A DNA stretch of 15,600 nt from Actinomyces sp. (GCA_012837655.1 DUQT01000072.1:1-15600), one strand, 5' to 3'; positions 1 to 7,343 are shown, counted from the stretch's first letter. Notes: generated by a model not told the origin, from the letters alone. Numbers and translations: made by a program.

Positions 1-30
1 AGACCCAGCTATCAACTCTAAACGATTGTG

Positions 31-59
31 CCTATAAGATAAAGGACCATCGTTGTTAA
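31..59 (-). promoter_or_regulatory. Candidate sigma70-type promoter downstream of map
   Basis: Read on the minus strand, TTAACA (54-59, five of six matches to the -35 consensus) is followed after exactly 17 nt by TATAGG (31-36, four of six matches to the -10 consensus). It lies just after the map stop codon and points out of the window. In Actinobacteria the genes after map are usually infA, rpmJ, rpsM and so on. A separate promoter there is plausible, but that downstream gene is not visible here. Confidence 0.45.
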
Positions 60-64
60 ATCTC

Positions 65-901
65 TCACGGTTGCGGGGTAATCCCATAGGGCGCTAGTCC
101 GGCTTCTCCCCCGTCGGGCGCGGTGAGTACCCAGATTCCGTTTTCGGTTCGCGCGACCGTGTGCTCCCAGTGGGATGCAAGCGACCCGTCAACGGTCTTG
201 ACGGTCCAGTCATCTTCCAGCACGAATGTTTCGATGTCGCCGTCAGTGAGCATCGGCTCAACCGCCAGGACCATTCCCTTCTTGATGCGCGAGCTAATTC
301 CGCGCGCGCGGTAGTTCAAGATTTCGGGTAGCTGATGCATTGCGGTTCCAATGCCGTGGCCGGTGTACTCCTCAATGATGCCGGCAGTCCAAGATCCGTC
401 GCGATTCTTCTCAACCGTTTCCTCAACGGCCTCACCAATCGCGGAAATCCGGTGTCCCGTCGCCACTGATGCAAGTGCCGCCCACATCGCGTCCTCCGTC
501 ACCGCGTTCAAACGCCTAGCTTCCGCAGTTCCGGCCCCGTCCCCACCCACGATCATTGTGAATGCGGCATCACCGTGCCATTCCTGTCCACCGCGTTCGA
601 TGTAGGCGCCGCAATCAAACGAGACGAGGTCGCCCTCCTTCAACTTCGTCATATCCGGAATCCCGTGCACTACCGTGTCGTTTACCGAAATGCAGACAGT
701 CGCGGGGAAACCGCCGTACCTCAAGAAGTTCGGCTGCGCATCGTTGCGCGCAATCACTTCCGCTGACACTTCATCCAGTTCCAAAAGTGTCACACCCGGC
801 TTCGCGGCCTCACGCAGCGCCTTATGAATTTCAGCAACAATCAGCCCGGCTTCACGCATCCACTTGATTTGCTCGGGAGTTTTCAATTCAATTCTTGGCA
901 T
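65..901 (-). CDS. map: Methionine aminopeptidase, type I
   Basis: This cytosolic metalloenzyme removes the initiator methionine from nascent proteins. The 278-residue product has the pita-bread fold signature with all five metal ligands in order: D96 in the FDCG motif, D111 in HGD, H182 in GHGIG, E215 in VEPM and E246 in WEHT. H79 in VVHGIP matches the substrate-contacting histidine. There is no N-terminal zinc-finger extension, so it is the short bacterial form; the length is slightly above the E. coli type (about 264). The ATG at 901 has AAGG about ten bases upstream. The gene follows adk after a hairpin (968-996), as in other actinobacterial spc regions, so it may have its own promoter in the 100-bp gap or depend on readthrough. 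Identification is secure. Confidence 0.97.
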   Translation of the reverse strand: MPRIELKTPEQIKWMREAGLIVAEIHKALREAAKPGVTLLELDEVSAEVIARNDAQPNFLRYGGFPATVCISVNDTVVHGIPDMTKLKEGDLVSFDCGAYIERGGQEWHGDAAFTMIVGGDGAGTAEARRLNAVTEDAMWAALASVATGHRISAIGEAVEETVEKNRDGSWTAGIIEEYTGHGIGTAMHQLPEILNYRARGISSRIKKGMVLAVEPMLTDGDIETFVLEDDWTVKTVDGSLASHWEHTVARTENGIWVLTAPDGGEAGLAPYGITPQP

Positions 902-967
902 TCTTGACGCACCTTAGTTGTTTTCGTTATTCAGATTCTCGAGGGCGGAGCTGAGTTTATGCAAGCA

Positions 968-996
968 ATGAACCCGCTGTGTTTCAGCGGGTTCAT
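968..996 (-). terminator. Hairpin between adk and map
   Basis: A perfect 12-bp inverted repeat (968-979 with 985-996) encloses a 5-nt loop, just after the adk stop codon. The stem is strong, but only a poor U-tract follows it on the minus strand. It may therefore be a partial terminator or an mRNA 3'-end stabiliser rather than a full stop. Confidence 0.6.
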
Positions 997-1009
997 CGTC
1001 TGTCATTGA

Positions 1010-1624
1010 TTAGTTCTGTGGTAGCAGGTTGTGCTCATCGAGAACCTTGTAAATTCGGTCCCACACTTCATCCACAGTGCCTAGCCCATCGATTTGGACT
1101 AGCTTGTCCTGGTCGGCGTAGTAGGTGACCATCGGTTCAGTCTGCTCGTGGTATACCTCAAGGCGGTGACGAATAACCGGTTCCGTATCATCGGAGCGGC
1201 CCTCCACCTCAGCGCGCTTCAACAGGCGCTCCACGACCTCGTCAAAATCGACGCTAACTTCAAGAACGAGGTCGAAATCGCGACCTGTTTCTGCAAGCGC
1301 GTCGCGCAGGTAGTATGCCTGATCAATCGTGCGGGGGTATCCATCTAGCAAGAAGCCGTTCTGAGCATCGGGGGCTTCCAGTCGGGCCTTAACCATCGGG
1401 TTCGTAACCGCGTCTGGTACGAACTCGCCGGCATCCATGTAAGCCTTCGCGCGGTTGCCAAGCTCGGTGCCGTCCGCCATGTTCTGACGGAAAATGGCTC
1501 CGGTGGAAATTGCGGGAATGCTCAGCGCTTTGGAAATATTCTTCGCCTGGGTTCCCTTACCCGCTCCGGGTGCTCCAAGGATAAGAACTATGGGGCCTTG
1601 TTGATCTGCTTCTTGAGATGTCAC
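1010..1624 (-). CDS. adk: Adenylate kinase (short-lid form)
   Basis: It catalyses ATP + AMP = 2 ADP in the cytosol. The 204-residue protein has the P-loop GAPGAGKGT at residues 17-25 and the AMP-binding motif DGYPRT at 94-99, where most homologues have DGFPRT. The lid is the short version: GRSDDTE follows directly and there is no four-cysteine zinc motif, as in mycobacterial enzymes. The start is a GTG that overlaps the secY stop as GTGA, with AAGGA eight bases upstream. No other start codon precedes the P-loop, so the roughly 12-residue polar N-terminal extension appears real. The overlap implies translational coupling with secY. Confidence 0.96.
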   Translation of the reverse strand: MTSQEADQQGPIVLILGAPGAGKGTQAKNISKALSIPAISTGAIFRQNMADGTELGNRAKAYMDAGEFVPDAVTNPMVKARLEAPDAQNGFLLDGYPRTIDQAYYLRDALAETGRDFDLVLEVSVDFDEVVERLLKRAEVEGRSDDTEPVIRHRLEVYHEQTEPMVTYYADQDKLVQIDGLGTVDEVWDRIYKVLDEHNLLPQN

Positions 1625-2913
1625 TGGAGGAATCCTTCGTAGTGGTGCTTCTGCAGCTGGGAGTTGATCTCCTTAACCGTCTGCAAACCAACGCCCACGA
1701 TAATGAGCAACGTTGTTCCACCGAACGGGAGTTGGCCCGCCTCCAGTTTGAGGGGGATCATTGCAAGCGTCGGCAGTAGGGCAACGATCGCTAGGTAAAT
1801 AGCGCCCGCTGTCGTAATTCTGGTCATCACGTAACGCAGGAAGTCCGCCGTCGGACGGCCTGCACGGATGCCCGGAATAAAGCCGCCGTACCGTTTCATG
1901 TTATCCGCAGTCTCGTCAGGATTGAACGTGATTGACGTGTAGAAGAATGCGAAGAAGATGATCAGTAGACCATTGATCAGCATGTAGGGCCACGAGGTCG
2001 AGAGGAAGTTTCGCTGAATCCACTGGACCCACGCGTCAGTGGGCTGTCCGAAGTTGGCGGCCATGGGTGGCAGCGCCAGGATCGAGGTGGAGAAGATGAC
2101 CGGGATAACGCCCGACATGTTTATCTTCAGCGGAATGTAAGTTGTAGATCCGCCCATTAGACGGCGACCAACCATACGCTTTGCGTACTGCACCGGAATG
2201 CGGCGTTGCGCCTGCTCGACGTAGACAACTGTAAGCGTGATCAGCAGGATCAGGACGACGATCCAGAAGACCTTGCTCCAGCCGCCACCGCGACCAATAG
2301 CTAGAAGGTTCGAAGGCAGGGTTGCCGTGATCGAAGTGAAGATCAGCAGTGACATACCGTTACCGATGCCACGCTCAGTGATGAGCTCACCAAGCCACAT
2401 GATGACGCCGGTGCCCGCGGTCATGACGATGACCATCAGCAGGAACGTGATCGGAGAGGCATTCGGAATGATGTCAACTGAACATCCTGGGAACAGCTGT
2501 CCGGACAGTGCCAAAGAGATCATCGTTGATGACTGGAGGACGCCCAGGAAGATCGTCAGGTACCTCGTGTACTGGGTCAGCTTTGAACGGCCCTGCTGGC
2601 CTTCCTTGTGTAGATCATCAAACCTGGGGATTACTACGCGAAGGAGCTGCACAATAATTGACGCCGTAATGTACGGCATGATTCCAAGTGCGAAGACTGA
2701 CAGCTGTAGGAGGGCGCCACCAGAGAACAGGTTGACCAGGTCAAGCAGGGATGTTTTGTCCTGCTGGGCAAGACAAACCTGAACGTTTGGTGTTGACACA
2801 CCCGGCGTGGGAATGAATGACCCCAGCCTAAACAATCCCATGATCAGCAGAGTAAACAGCATTTTGTTCCGAAGATCTGGTGTTCGGAATGCCTGTGCGA
2901 ATGCGCTGAACAA
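1621..2913 (-). CDS. secY: Preprotein translocase subunit SecY
   Basis: This is the central channel subunit of the SecYEG translocon in the cytoplasmic membrane. The 430 residues contain about ten hydrophobic segments. Family signatures are visible: the N-terminal FRTPDLRNK, the plug-side region around residues 60-90, GELITERGIGNG at about 175-186, and the cytoplasmic loop RRIPVQYAKR at 237-246 that contacts SecA and the ribosome. The start is TTG, not ATG. AAGGAGG ends four bases upstream, and the encoded N-terminus matches actinobacterial SecY, whereas the next methionine (residue 18) would delete it. SecY is separated from rplO by a terminator and is followed by the overlapping adk gene. 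Confidence 0.97.
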   Translation of the reverse strand: MFSAFAQAFRTPDLRNKMLFTLLIMGLFRLGSFIPTPGVSTPNVQVCLAQQDKTSLLDLVNLFSGGALLQLSVFALGIMPYITASIIVQLLRVVIPRFDDLHKEGQQGRSKLTQYTRYLTIFLGVLQSSTMISLALSGQLFPGCSVDIIPNASPITFLLMVIVMTAGTGVIMWLGELITERGIGNGMSLLIFTSITATLPSNLLAIGRGGGWSKVFWIVVLILLITLTVVYVEQAQRRIPVQYAKRMVGRRLMGGSTTYIPLKINMSGVIPVIFSTSILALPPMAANFGQPTDAWVQWIQRNFLSTSWPYMLINGLLIIFFAFFYTSITFNPDETADNMKRYGGFIPGIRAGRPTADFLRYVMTRITTAGAIYLAIVALLPTLAMIPLKLEAGQLPFGGTTLLIIVGVGLQTVKEINSQLQKHHYEGFLQ

Positions 2914-2973
2914 GCGTCCTCCTTGGGATTTTCTACTTAAACGTGTTGTTGATAGACGGTCTTAGACTAACTG

Positions 2974-3001
2974 ATTTAACCAGCTATTCGTAAACCGTGA
3001 A
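2974..3001 (-). promoter_or_regulatory. Weak candidate promoter for secY-adk
   Basis: On the minus strand TTCACG (2996-3001) and TTAAAT (2974-2979) are separated by 16 nt; each matches four of six consensus bases. Its position is sensible, between the rplO terminator and the secY ribosome-binding site, and would give a leader of about 54 nt. The sequence match alone is weak. Confidence 0.25.
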
Positions 3002-3016
3002 GATGGAATGGGACAA

Positions 3017-3049
3017 AAGTGGCCCGACCACACAATGATCGGGCCACTT
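3017..3049 (-). terminator. Rho-independent terminator after rplO (end of spc operon)
   Basis: A perfect 11-bp inverted repeat (3017-3027 with 3039-3049) carries a GC-rich core GTGGCCCGA and an 11-nt loop. On the minus strand the stem ends in U's that continue as UUUUGUCC. It lies 20 bp after the rplO stop codon and separates the ribosomal genes from secY-adk. Confidence 0.8.
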
Positions 3050-3068
3050 CCATCACTAAATTATCGAC

Positions 3069-3524
3069 TTAGCGAGCGGAGACAGTTCCGCCGGCCTGTG
3101 TGATCTTAGCTTCAGCGGAAGCTGACCACTTGTCAACGGTGATGTTGAACTTCTGGGTGATCTCACCCTGACCGAGCACCTTGACCGGCTTCCCGGCGCG
3201 AACTGCGCCCTTGGAAACGAGGTCCTCGACGGTGACGTCGCCACCTTCGGGGAATAGCTGCTCAATCTTGTCCAGGTTCACAACCTGGTACTCAACACGG
3301 AACGGGTTCTTGAAACCGCGTAGCTTCGGGAGGCGCATGTGCAGTGGCATCTGGCCACCTTCAAAGCCTGCGGGAACCTGGTACCGGGCCTTCGTGCCCT
3401 TGGTTCCACGACCTGCGGTCTTACCCTTTGAACCTTCACCGCGGCCAACGCGCATCTTACGCTTGTTGGAGCCCGGTGCCGGCTTGAGGTCGTGGAGGCG
3501 TGTGATCGAGTGTTCTTCGCTCAT
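3069..3524 (-). CDS. rplO: 50S ribosomal protein L15 (uL15)
   Basis: This large-subunit protein assembles on 23S rRNA late in 50S formation. The 151-residue product begins with the family's LHDLKPAPG segment and a glycine- and lysine-rich unstructured arm (GRGEGSKGKTAGRG, about residues 28-41) that threads into rRNA. A globular domain follows, ending in KITQAGG. Length is normal for the family. The ATG at 3524 lies two bases after the rpmD stop, and the ribosome-binding site GGAGG is inside the rpmD 3' end, so translation is probably coupled. It is the last gene of the spc unit before a terminator. Confidence 0.97.
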   Translation of the reverse strand: MSEEHSITRLHDLKPAPGSNKRKMRVGRGEGSKGKTAGRGTKGTKARYQVPAGFEGGQMPLHMRLPKLRGFKNPFRVEYQVVNLDKIEQLFPEGGDVTVEDLVSKGAVRAGKPVKVLGQGEITQKFNITVDKWSASAEAKITQAGGTVSAR

Positions 3525-3526
3525 GG

Positions 3527-3712
3527 TCAGTCGACCTCCTCTACCTCGACCATGTGACGCACAGCGTTAACCATGCCGCGCGTGCTCTTGTTGTCTTCTA
3601 GGACTACCGACTGGCGGATCTTGCGAAGGCCCAGCGCGCGCATAGTGGCACGCTGACGTTCGGGACGACCGATGTCGGAGCGAACACGAGTAACCTTGAG
3701 TTTCTTAGCCAC
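3527..3712 (-). CDS. rpmD: 50S ribosomal protein L30 (uL30)
   Basis: This small large-subunit protein has 61 residues, the usual bacterial length. It shows the LKVTRVRSDIGRP start, the conserved RATMRALGLRKI helix region and the C-terminal VRHMVEVEEVD. The start is GTG and shares its first base with the rpsE stop codon (TAGTG), with AGGGG upstream inside rpsE. It lies between rpsE and rplO as in most bacteria. Confidence 0.96.
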   Translation of the reverse strand: MAKKLKVTRVRSDIGRPERQRATMRALGLRKIRQSVVLEDNKSTRGMVNAVRHMVEVEEVD

Positions 3713-4383
3713 TAGTTGCTCACCCCTGCGGCGGCCTTCTCATTTTCGGCCCGTTCTTTCTCTTCGCGTGCCTCAGCTTCGCCCTCCGCACGTGCGCGGA
3801 GCATAGAAGCTGGGACTGCGCGTTCCAGCGGAAGTCCACGGCGTGCTGCAACGGCCTCAGGCTGCTCAAGCTGCTTCAGACCGTCCACAGTTGCGCGGAC
3901 AATGTTTAGTGCGTTTGCTGAGCCAAGCGACTTGGTCAGCACGTCGTGAATACCAGCGCATTCGAGGACGGCGCGCACCGGACCACCGGCGATTACACCG
4001 GTACCGGGGTTAGCCGGGCGTAGCATGACGATTCCGGCGGAATCCTCACCCTGCACCTTGTGCGTAATCGTCTTGCGGATCATCGGGACGCGGAAGAAGT
4101 TCTTCTTTGCTTCCTCAACACCCTTGGCAATAGCCTGGGGAACTTCCTTGGCCTTGCCATAGCCCACTCCGACGGTACCTTCACCATCGCCAACGACGAC
4201 CAGGGCGGTGAAGCTGAAGCGACGACCACCCTTTACGACCTTGGAGACGCGGTTGATGGTAACGACACGCTCGATGTACTGGTTCTTATCATCGCGCCTG
4301 TTATCGCGGCGCTCTTGGCGTCCTGAGCGACGGTCGCGACGCTGCTCGTCGCGGTCCTCAGAGTTGCCCTGATTTCTAGCCAT
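3712..4383 (-). CDS. rpsE: 30S ribosomal protein S5 (uS5)
   Basis: S5 is a small-subunit protein at the mRNA entry side, involved in decoding fidelity and mRNA unwinding. The 223-residue product has a highly charged N-terminal extension (about residues 8-34, rich in Arg, Asp and Glu). The double-stranded-RNA-binding-like domain follows (YIERVVTINRVSKVVKGGRR from residue 36, GVGYGKAKEVPQAI from about 72), then the C-terminal domain with GTGVIAGGPVRAV, and a charged alanine/glutamate tail. I start it at the ATG at 4383 because GGAAGAG lies eight bases upstream and the N-terminus MARN fits. The reading frame stays open to 4443, but that would overlap rplR by 32 bp without a better ribosome-binding site. 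Confidence 0.95.
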   Translation of the reverse strand: MARNQGNSEDRDEQRRDRRSGRQERRDNRRDDKNQYIERVVTINRVSKVVKGGRRFSFTALVVVGDGEGTVGVGYGKAKEVPQAIAKGVEEAKKNFFRVPMIRKTITHKVQGEDSAGIVMLRPANPGTGVIAGGPVRAVLECAGIHDVLTKSLGSANALNIVRATVDGLKQLEQPEAVAARRGLPLERAVPASMLRARAEGEAEAREEKERAENEKAAAGVSN

Positions 4384-4411
4384 CAGTGTGCTCTCTTCCT
4401 TCTCGTCGCTA

Positions 4412-4780
4412 TCAGAGTTCCAGGCCGCCCTCGCGGGCGCCATCTGCTACTGCGGCGACACGGCCGTGGTACTTGTTGCCACCGCGGTCAAAGACTACGG
4501 CGGTGATGCCGGCTTCCTTAGCACGCTCAGCGATGAGCTCGCCTACGCGGCGGGCTTCTTCAACCTTGGTGCTCTTGCCATCGAACTCGTCTTCCATGGT
4601 GGAAGCCGATACGAGGGTGTGTCCCTCATCGTCGTTCACGACCTGCGCAACCATGTGGCGGTTGGAGCGGGTCACGACTAGGCGGGGACGCTCGGCGGTA
4701 CCGTTAACGTTTTTACGAACACGCTGGTGACGACGCTTACGGGCAATGTACTTGCCTTTGCCTTTAATCGTGTAAGACAT
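4412..4780 (-). CDS. rplR: 50S ribosomal protein L18 (uL18)
   Basis: L18 binds 5S rRNA with L5 and carries it into the 50S central protuberance. The 122-residue product has the basic N-terminus (KYIARKRRHQRVRKNV), the RPRLVVTRSNRH strand motif, and the C-terminal VVFDRGGNKYHGRVAAVADGARE signature that ends the family. Its ATG shares a base with the rplF stop (TAATG). The gene order rplF-rplR-rpsE is standard. Confidence 0.97.
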   Translation of the reverse strand: MSYTIKGKGKYIARKRRHQRVRKNVNGTAERPRLVVTRSNRHMVAQVVNDDEGHTLVSASTMEDEFDGKSTKVEEARRVGELIAERAKEAGITAVVFDRGGNKYHGRVAAVADGAREGGLEL

Positions 4781-5316
4781 TACTTACCAGCCTTTCCAAC
4801 CTTGCGGCGAACGTGCTCGCCCACGTAGCGAACGCCCTTGCCCTTGTAGGGTTCGGGGCCGCGGATCTTGCGGATCTTCGCGGCGGTTTCGCCTACGAGC
4901 TGCTTATCGGTTCCGGAGACCGAGAACTTGTTCTGGGTCTCAACCTTAAGCTCGATACCTTCCGGAGCCTCGAATACAACGGGGTGCGAGAATCCGAGCT
5001 GGAACTCAAGATTCTTACCCTTCTGCACTACACGGTAACCGGTGCCAACAATCTCAAGGCCCTTGGTGTAACCTTCGGTTACGCCAACGACCATGTTGAG
5101 AATCAGCGAACGGGTCAGACCGTGGAATGCGCGAGATTCACGGGTATCAATGTCGCGAGTTACGGTAACTTCGCCGTCTTCAAACTTGACGGTGATTGGG
5201 CCCTTAACCGTGTAGGACAGGGTGCCCTTCGGACCTTTAACAGTTACGTCGCGGTCCGCGATAGTTACATCAACGCCAGCGGGGACGGGAATCGGAGTCT
5301 TGCCAATACGTGACAT
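4780..5316 (-). CDS. rplF: 50S ribosomal protein L6 (uL6)
   Basis: L6 is a two-domain protein near the factor-binding site of the 50S subunit. The 178 residues start with the typical MSRIGKTPIPVP. They contain the duplicated fold, with the GYRVVQKGKNLEFQLGFSHP segment in the middle and the diagnostic C-terminal motif GPEPYKGKGVRY followed by a basic tail. AAGGAGG lies seven bases before the ATG at 5316, one of the stronger ribosome-binding sites in the operon. It is separated from rpsH by only 12 bp. Confidence 0.97.
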   Translation of the reverse strand: MSRIGKTPIPVPAGVDVTIADRDVTVKGPKGTLSYTVKGPITVKFEDGEVTVTRDIDTRESRAFHGLTRSLILNMVVGVTEGYTKGLEIVGTGYRVVQKGKNLEFQLGFSHPVVFEAPEGIELKVETQNKFSVSGTDKQLVGETAAKIRKIRGPEPYKGKGVRYVGEHVRRKVGKAGK

Positions 5317-5328
5317 GAGTATTCCTCC

Positions 5329-5727
5329 TTACCAGATGTAGGCGAGGACTTCCCCACCTACTCCCCTGTTGTATGCCTCTCGCTCAGTGAGCAGGCCGGA
5401 CGAAGTCGACAGAATCGCAACGCCGAGACCGCCACGAACGCGGGGCAGGTTGGTGGACTTTGCATAAACGCGCAGACCGGGCTTCGATACGCGCTTCACA
5501 CCAGTGATTGCGCGTTCGCGGTCAGCGCCGTACTTGAGGTCGAGCGTGAGGGTCTTACCTACGCGGGCGTCCTCTACCTTGGCTCCGGCAATGTAGCCTT
5601 CTTCGACAAGGATGTCAGCAATTGCTGCTTTGAGCTTTGAATGCGGCATCGACACGGATTCATGATGTGCCGAGCTCGCATTACGCAGACGCGTGAGCAT
5701 GTCTGCGATGGGATCAGTCATTGTCAT
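5329..5727 (-). CDS. rpsH: 30S ribosomal protein S8 (uS8)
   Basis: S8 is a primary 16S rRNA-binding protein that organises the central domain. In E. coli it also represses spc-operon translation. The 132-residue product begins MTMTDPIADMLTRLRNA and ends with the family signature (SGLLTEREAYNRGVGGEVLAYIW). The ATG at 5727 is preferred over a second in-frame ATG at 5721; AAGGGGAG lies upstream of it. That ribosome-binding site can pair into a GGGG/CCCC hairpin directly in front of the start, and the segment is duplicated upstream (see the spacer entry), so translation here may be controlled. Autoregulation by S8 at this site is my inference. Confidence 0.97.
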   Translation of the reverse strand: MTMTDPIADMLTRLRNASSAHHESVSMPHSKLKAAIADILVEEGYIAGAKVEDARVGKTLTLDLKYGADRERAITGVKRVSKPGLRVYAKSTNLPRVRGGLGVAILSTSSGLLTEREAYNRGVGGEVLAYIW

Positions 5728-5797
5728 CGGGGTTTCTCCCCTTCCTCATCGGGGTTTCCCGCAGTTGCTTATCAACCCGGGACCTGCGATGTAGTCG
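5728..5797 (-). promoter_or_regulatory. Structured spacer between rpsN and rpsH with a direct repeat
   Basis: Within this otherwise tightly packed gene cluster the 70-nt spacer stands out. A 13-bp direct repeat (5724-5736 and 5746-5758, 22 bp apart) duplicates the start-proximal segment, including an ATG; the upstream ATG is out of frame with rpsH. On the minus strand a hairpin at 5758-5781 has nine pairs with one bulged G and loop AUAAG. A second small hairpin (5729-5741, GGGG-AGAAA-CCCC) covers the rpsH ribosome-binding site. A translational operator is possible but unproven. Confidence 0.4.
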
Positions 5798-5983
5798 TTA
5801 CCAGCTGCTCTTAGTCACGCCCGGGAGCTCGCCGTTCAGAGCGAGTTCGCGTAGGCAGACACGGCACAATCCGAACTTGCGGTAGACCGAACGCGGGCGT
5901 CCGCAACGGTTACAGCGCGTGTAGGCACGAACCGCAAACTTTGGCTTGCGGTTAGCCTTTACTTTCAAAGACGTCTTCGCCAT
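5798..5983 (-). CDS. rpsN: 30S ribosomal protein S14, zinc-binding type (uS14)
   Basis: This small-subunit head protein is 61 residues long, the length of the zinc-ribbon (C+, type Z) form, against about 100 for the zinc-free form. Four cysteines, C24 and C27 (CNRC) plus C40 and C43 (CRVC), form the zinc site. The ending GVTKSSW is typical. AAGGAG sits about nine bases before the ATG, within the 3' end of rplE. Actinobacteria often keep a second, zinc-independent S14 elsewhere under zinc-responsive control; none is in this window. Confidence 0.97.
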   Translation of the reverse strand: MAKTSLKVKANRKPKFAVRAYTRCNRCGRPRSVYRKFGLCRVCLRELALNGELPGVTKSSW

Positions 5984-5986
5984 TTG

Positions 5987-6532
5987 TCAGTTCTCCTTGA
6001 GCGGGAAGCCCAGGCCACGCAAGAGGGCACGGCCTTCTTCGTCGGTTTTGGCTGACGTGACGATCGTGATGTCCATTCCACGTACACGGTCGATGTCGTC
6101 GACGTCGATCTCGTGGAATACGGACTGTTCCGTCAAGCCGAACGTGTAGTTACCGTTACCGTCGAACTGCTTCGGAGAGAGTCCGCGGAAGTCGCGGATT
6201 CGGGGCAGTGCGAGGGAGATCAGACGATCCATGAACTCCCACATGCGGTCGCCACGCATGGTGACGTGCGCACCGATCGGCTGTCCTTCACGAAGCTTGA
6301 ACTGCGCAATGGACTTGCGTGCCTTGGTAACGAGCGGTTTCTGCCCGGTAATGGCAGAGAGGTCACGGATCGCGCCGTCGATAGCCTTCGAGTCGCGAGC
6401 CGCATCACCAACACCCATGTTGACGACTACCTTCGTGAGGGTGCCAACTTCCATGGGGTTGGAGTGGTTGAAGTCCTTCTCCAACTTCGGGCGGACTTCG
6501 TCATTGTACTTTTGCTTGAGACGAGGGGTCAT
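5987..6532 (-). CDS. rplE: 50S ribosomal protein L5 (uL5)
   Basis: L5 binds 5S rRNA and touches the P-site tRNA in the central protuberance. The 181-residue product has the conserved VVNMGVGDA segment, the KSIAQFKLREGQPIG motif, the LPRIRDFRGL helix region and the C-terminal DITIVTSAKTDEE motif. The ATG overlaps the rplX stop as ATGA, implying translational coupling. Length and start match actinobacterial homologues. Confidence 0.97.
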   Translation of the reverse strand: MTPRLKQKYNDEVRPKLEKDFNHSNPMEVGTLTKVVVNMGVGDAARDSKAIDGAIRDLSAITGQKPLVTKARKSIAQFKLREGQPIGAHVTMRGDRMWEFMDRLISLALPRIRDFRGLSPKQFDGNGNYTFGLTEQSVFHEIDVDDIDRVRGMDITIVTSAKTDEEGRALLRGLGFPLKEN

Positions 6533-6975
6533 GCTCCGATTTCCTTTCCGGGTTCGAGGCCACGCTTGGTGCCACCACGAACCACGCGAATCGGGTTACG
6601 GCTAATGCGCTTGCCGTTTTCGTCACGGTCTACGCGGAAGCCAACGCGAACGCGCTTCTTGGTATCGGGGTCAACAAGGGCCACCTTGGAGATGTGGATA
6701 GGAGCTTCAATGTGCTCGATTCCACCGGTCTGAGCGCCTTGAGCGGACATGCCGTGACGAGTGTGACGCGTCTTGACATTTACGCCCTCAACGAGGACCT
6801 TCTGTTCCTTCGGGAAGACCTTGATAACGCGTCCCTGCTTGCCCTTGTCTCCAGGTGCAAGTGGTGCAAGGCCCTCGGCCTCACGACGCTTGTTTCGTTC
6901 GTCGATCTTCTTCTGATCGCTGGTGCGACCAGAGATGACCTCTACGAGGTCACCCTTCTTAATCTTTGCTGCCAT
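6529..6975 (-). CDS. rplX: 50S ribosomal protein L24 (uL24) with an extra internal segment
   Basis: L24 initiates 50S assembly and sits beside the peptide exit tunnel. The KOW domain is clear: KIKKGDLVEVISG at residues 4-16, then KGKQGRVIKVFP at 44-55, followed by VEGVNVKTRH and IEAPIHISKVALV. In most bacterial L24 proteins VISGK is followed almost at once by the KGK segment. Here about 27 charged residues (17-43, beginning RTSDQKK and ending APGD) separate the two halves, giving 148 residues against the usual 100-110. The frame is open and the codon use fits, so this is an in-frame insertion, not a frameshift. The ATG shares a base with the rplN stop. Confidence 0.96.
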   Translation of the reverse strand: MAAKIKKGDLVEVISGRTSDQKKIDERNKRREAEGLAPLAPGDKGKQGRVIKVFPKEQKVLVEGVNVKTRHTRHGMSAQGAQTGGIEHIEAPIHISKVALVDPDTKKRVRVGFRVDRDENGKRISRNPIRVVRGGTKRGLEPGKEIGA

Positions 6976-7343
6976 CAGAGCACCTCCGGTGCGAGTGACA
7001 CGATCTTCATGAACTTCTTATCGCGAAGTTCACGGCCAACGGGGCCAAAGATACGGGTACCACGCGGTTCGCCATCAGTCTTGAGGATGACAGCTGCGTT
7101 TTCATCGAAGCGGATGTAGGAACCGTCCGGGCGGCGGCGCTCCTTGCGGGTGCGCACGATTACTGCCTTGACGATTTCCCCCTTCTTCACGTTGCCGCCG
7201 GGGATGGCGTCTTTAACGGTTGCGACAATGGTGTCGCCAATTCCCGCGTAGCGCCGACCCGAGCCGCCGAGGACGCGGACGCAAAGGATTTCTTTTGCAC
7301 CCGTGTTGTCGGCAACCTTTAGTCGCGACTCCTGCTGGATCAT
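6975..7343 (-). CDS. rplN: 50S ribosomal protein L14 (uL14)
   Basis: L14 forms part of the intersubunit bridge and is the binding site for the silencing factor RsfS. The 122-residue product is standard: MIQQESRLKVADNTGAKE at the start, then the GIGDTIVATVK strand, the RPDGSYIRFDENAAVI signature and the RGTRIFGPVGRELRD ending. AGGAG lies about eight bases before the ATG at 7343. It is the first gene of the spc unit: the upstream neighbour rpsQ is separated by 546 bp and a terminator, so a promoter must lie in that gap or readthrough must supply the transcript. Confidence 0.97.
   Translation of the reverse strand: MIQQESRLKVADNTGAKEILCVRVLGGSGRRYAGIGDTIVATVKDAIPGGNVKKGEIVKAVIVRTRKERRRPDGSYIRFDENAAVILKTDGEPRGTRIFGPVGRELRDKKFMKIVSLAPEVL

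Noticed and set aside
4384..4443. Upstream extension of rpsE to the ATG at 4443
   Set aside because: It would overlap rplR by 32 bp, while the ATG at 4383 has a good ribosome-binding site and a family-like N-terminus.
4813..5313. Long plus-strand open frame antisense to rplF
   Set aside because: It mirrors the codon structure of rplF on the other strand; rplF itself is unmistakable.
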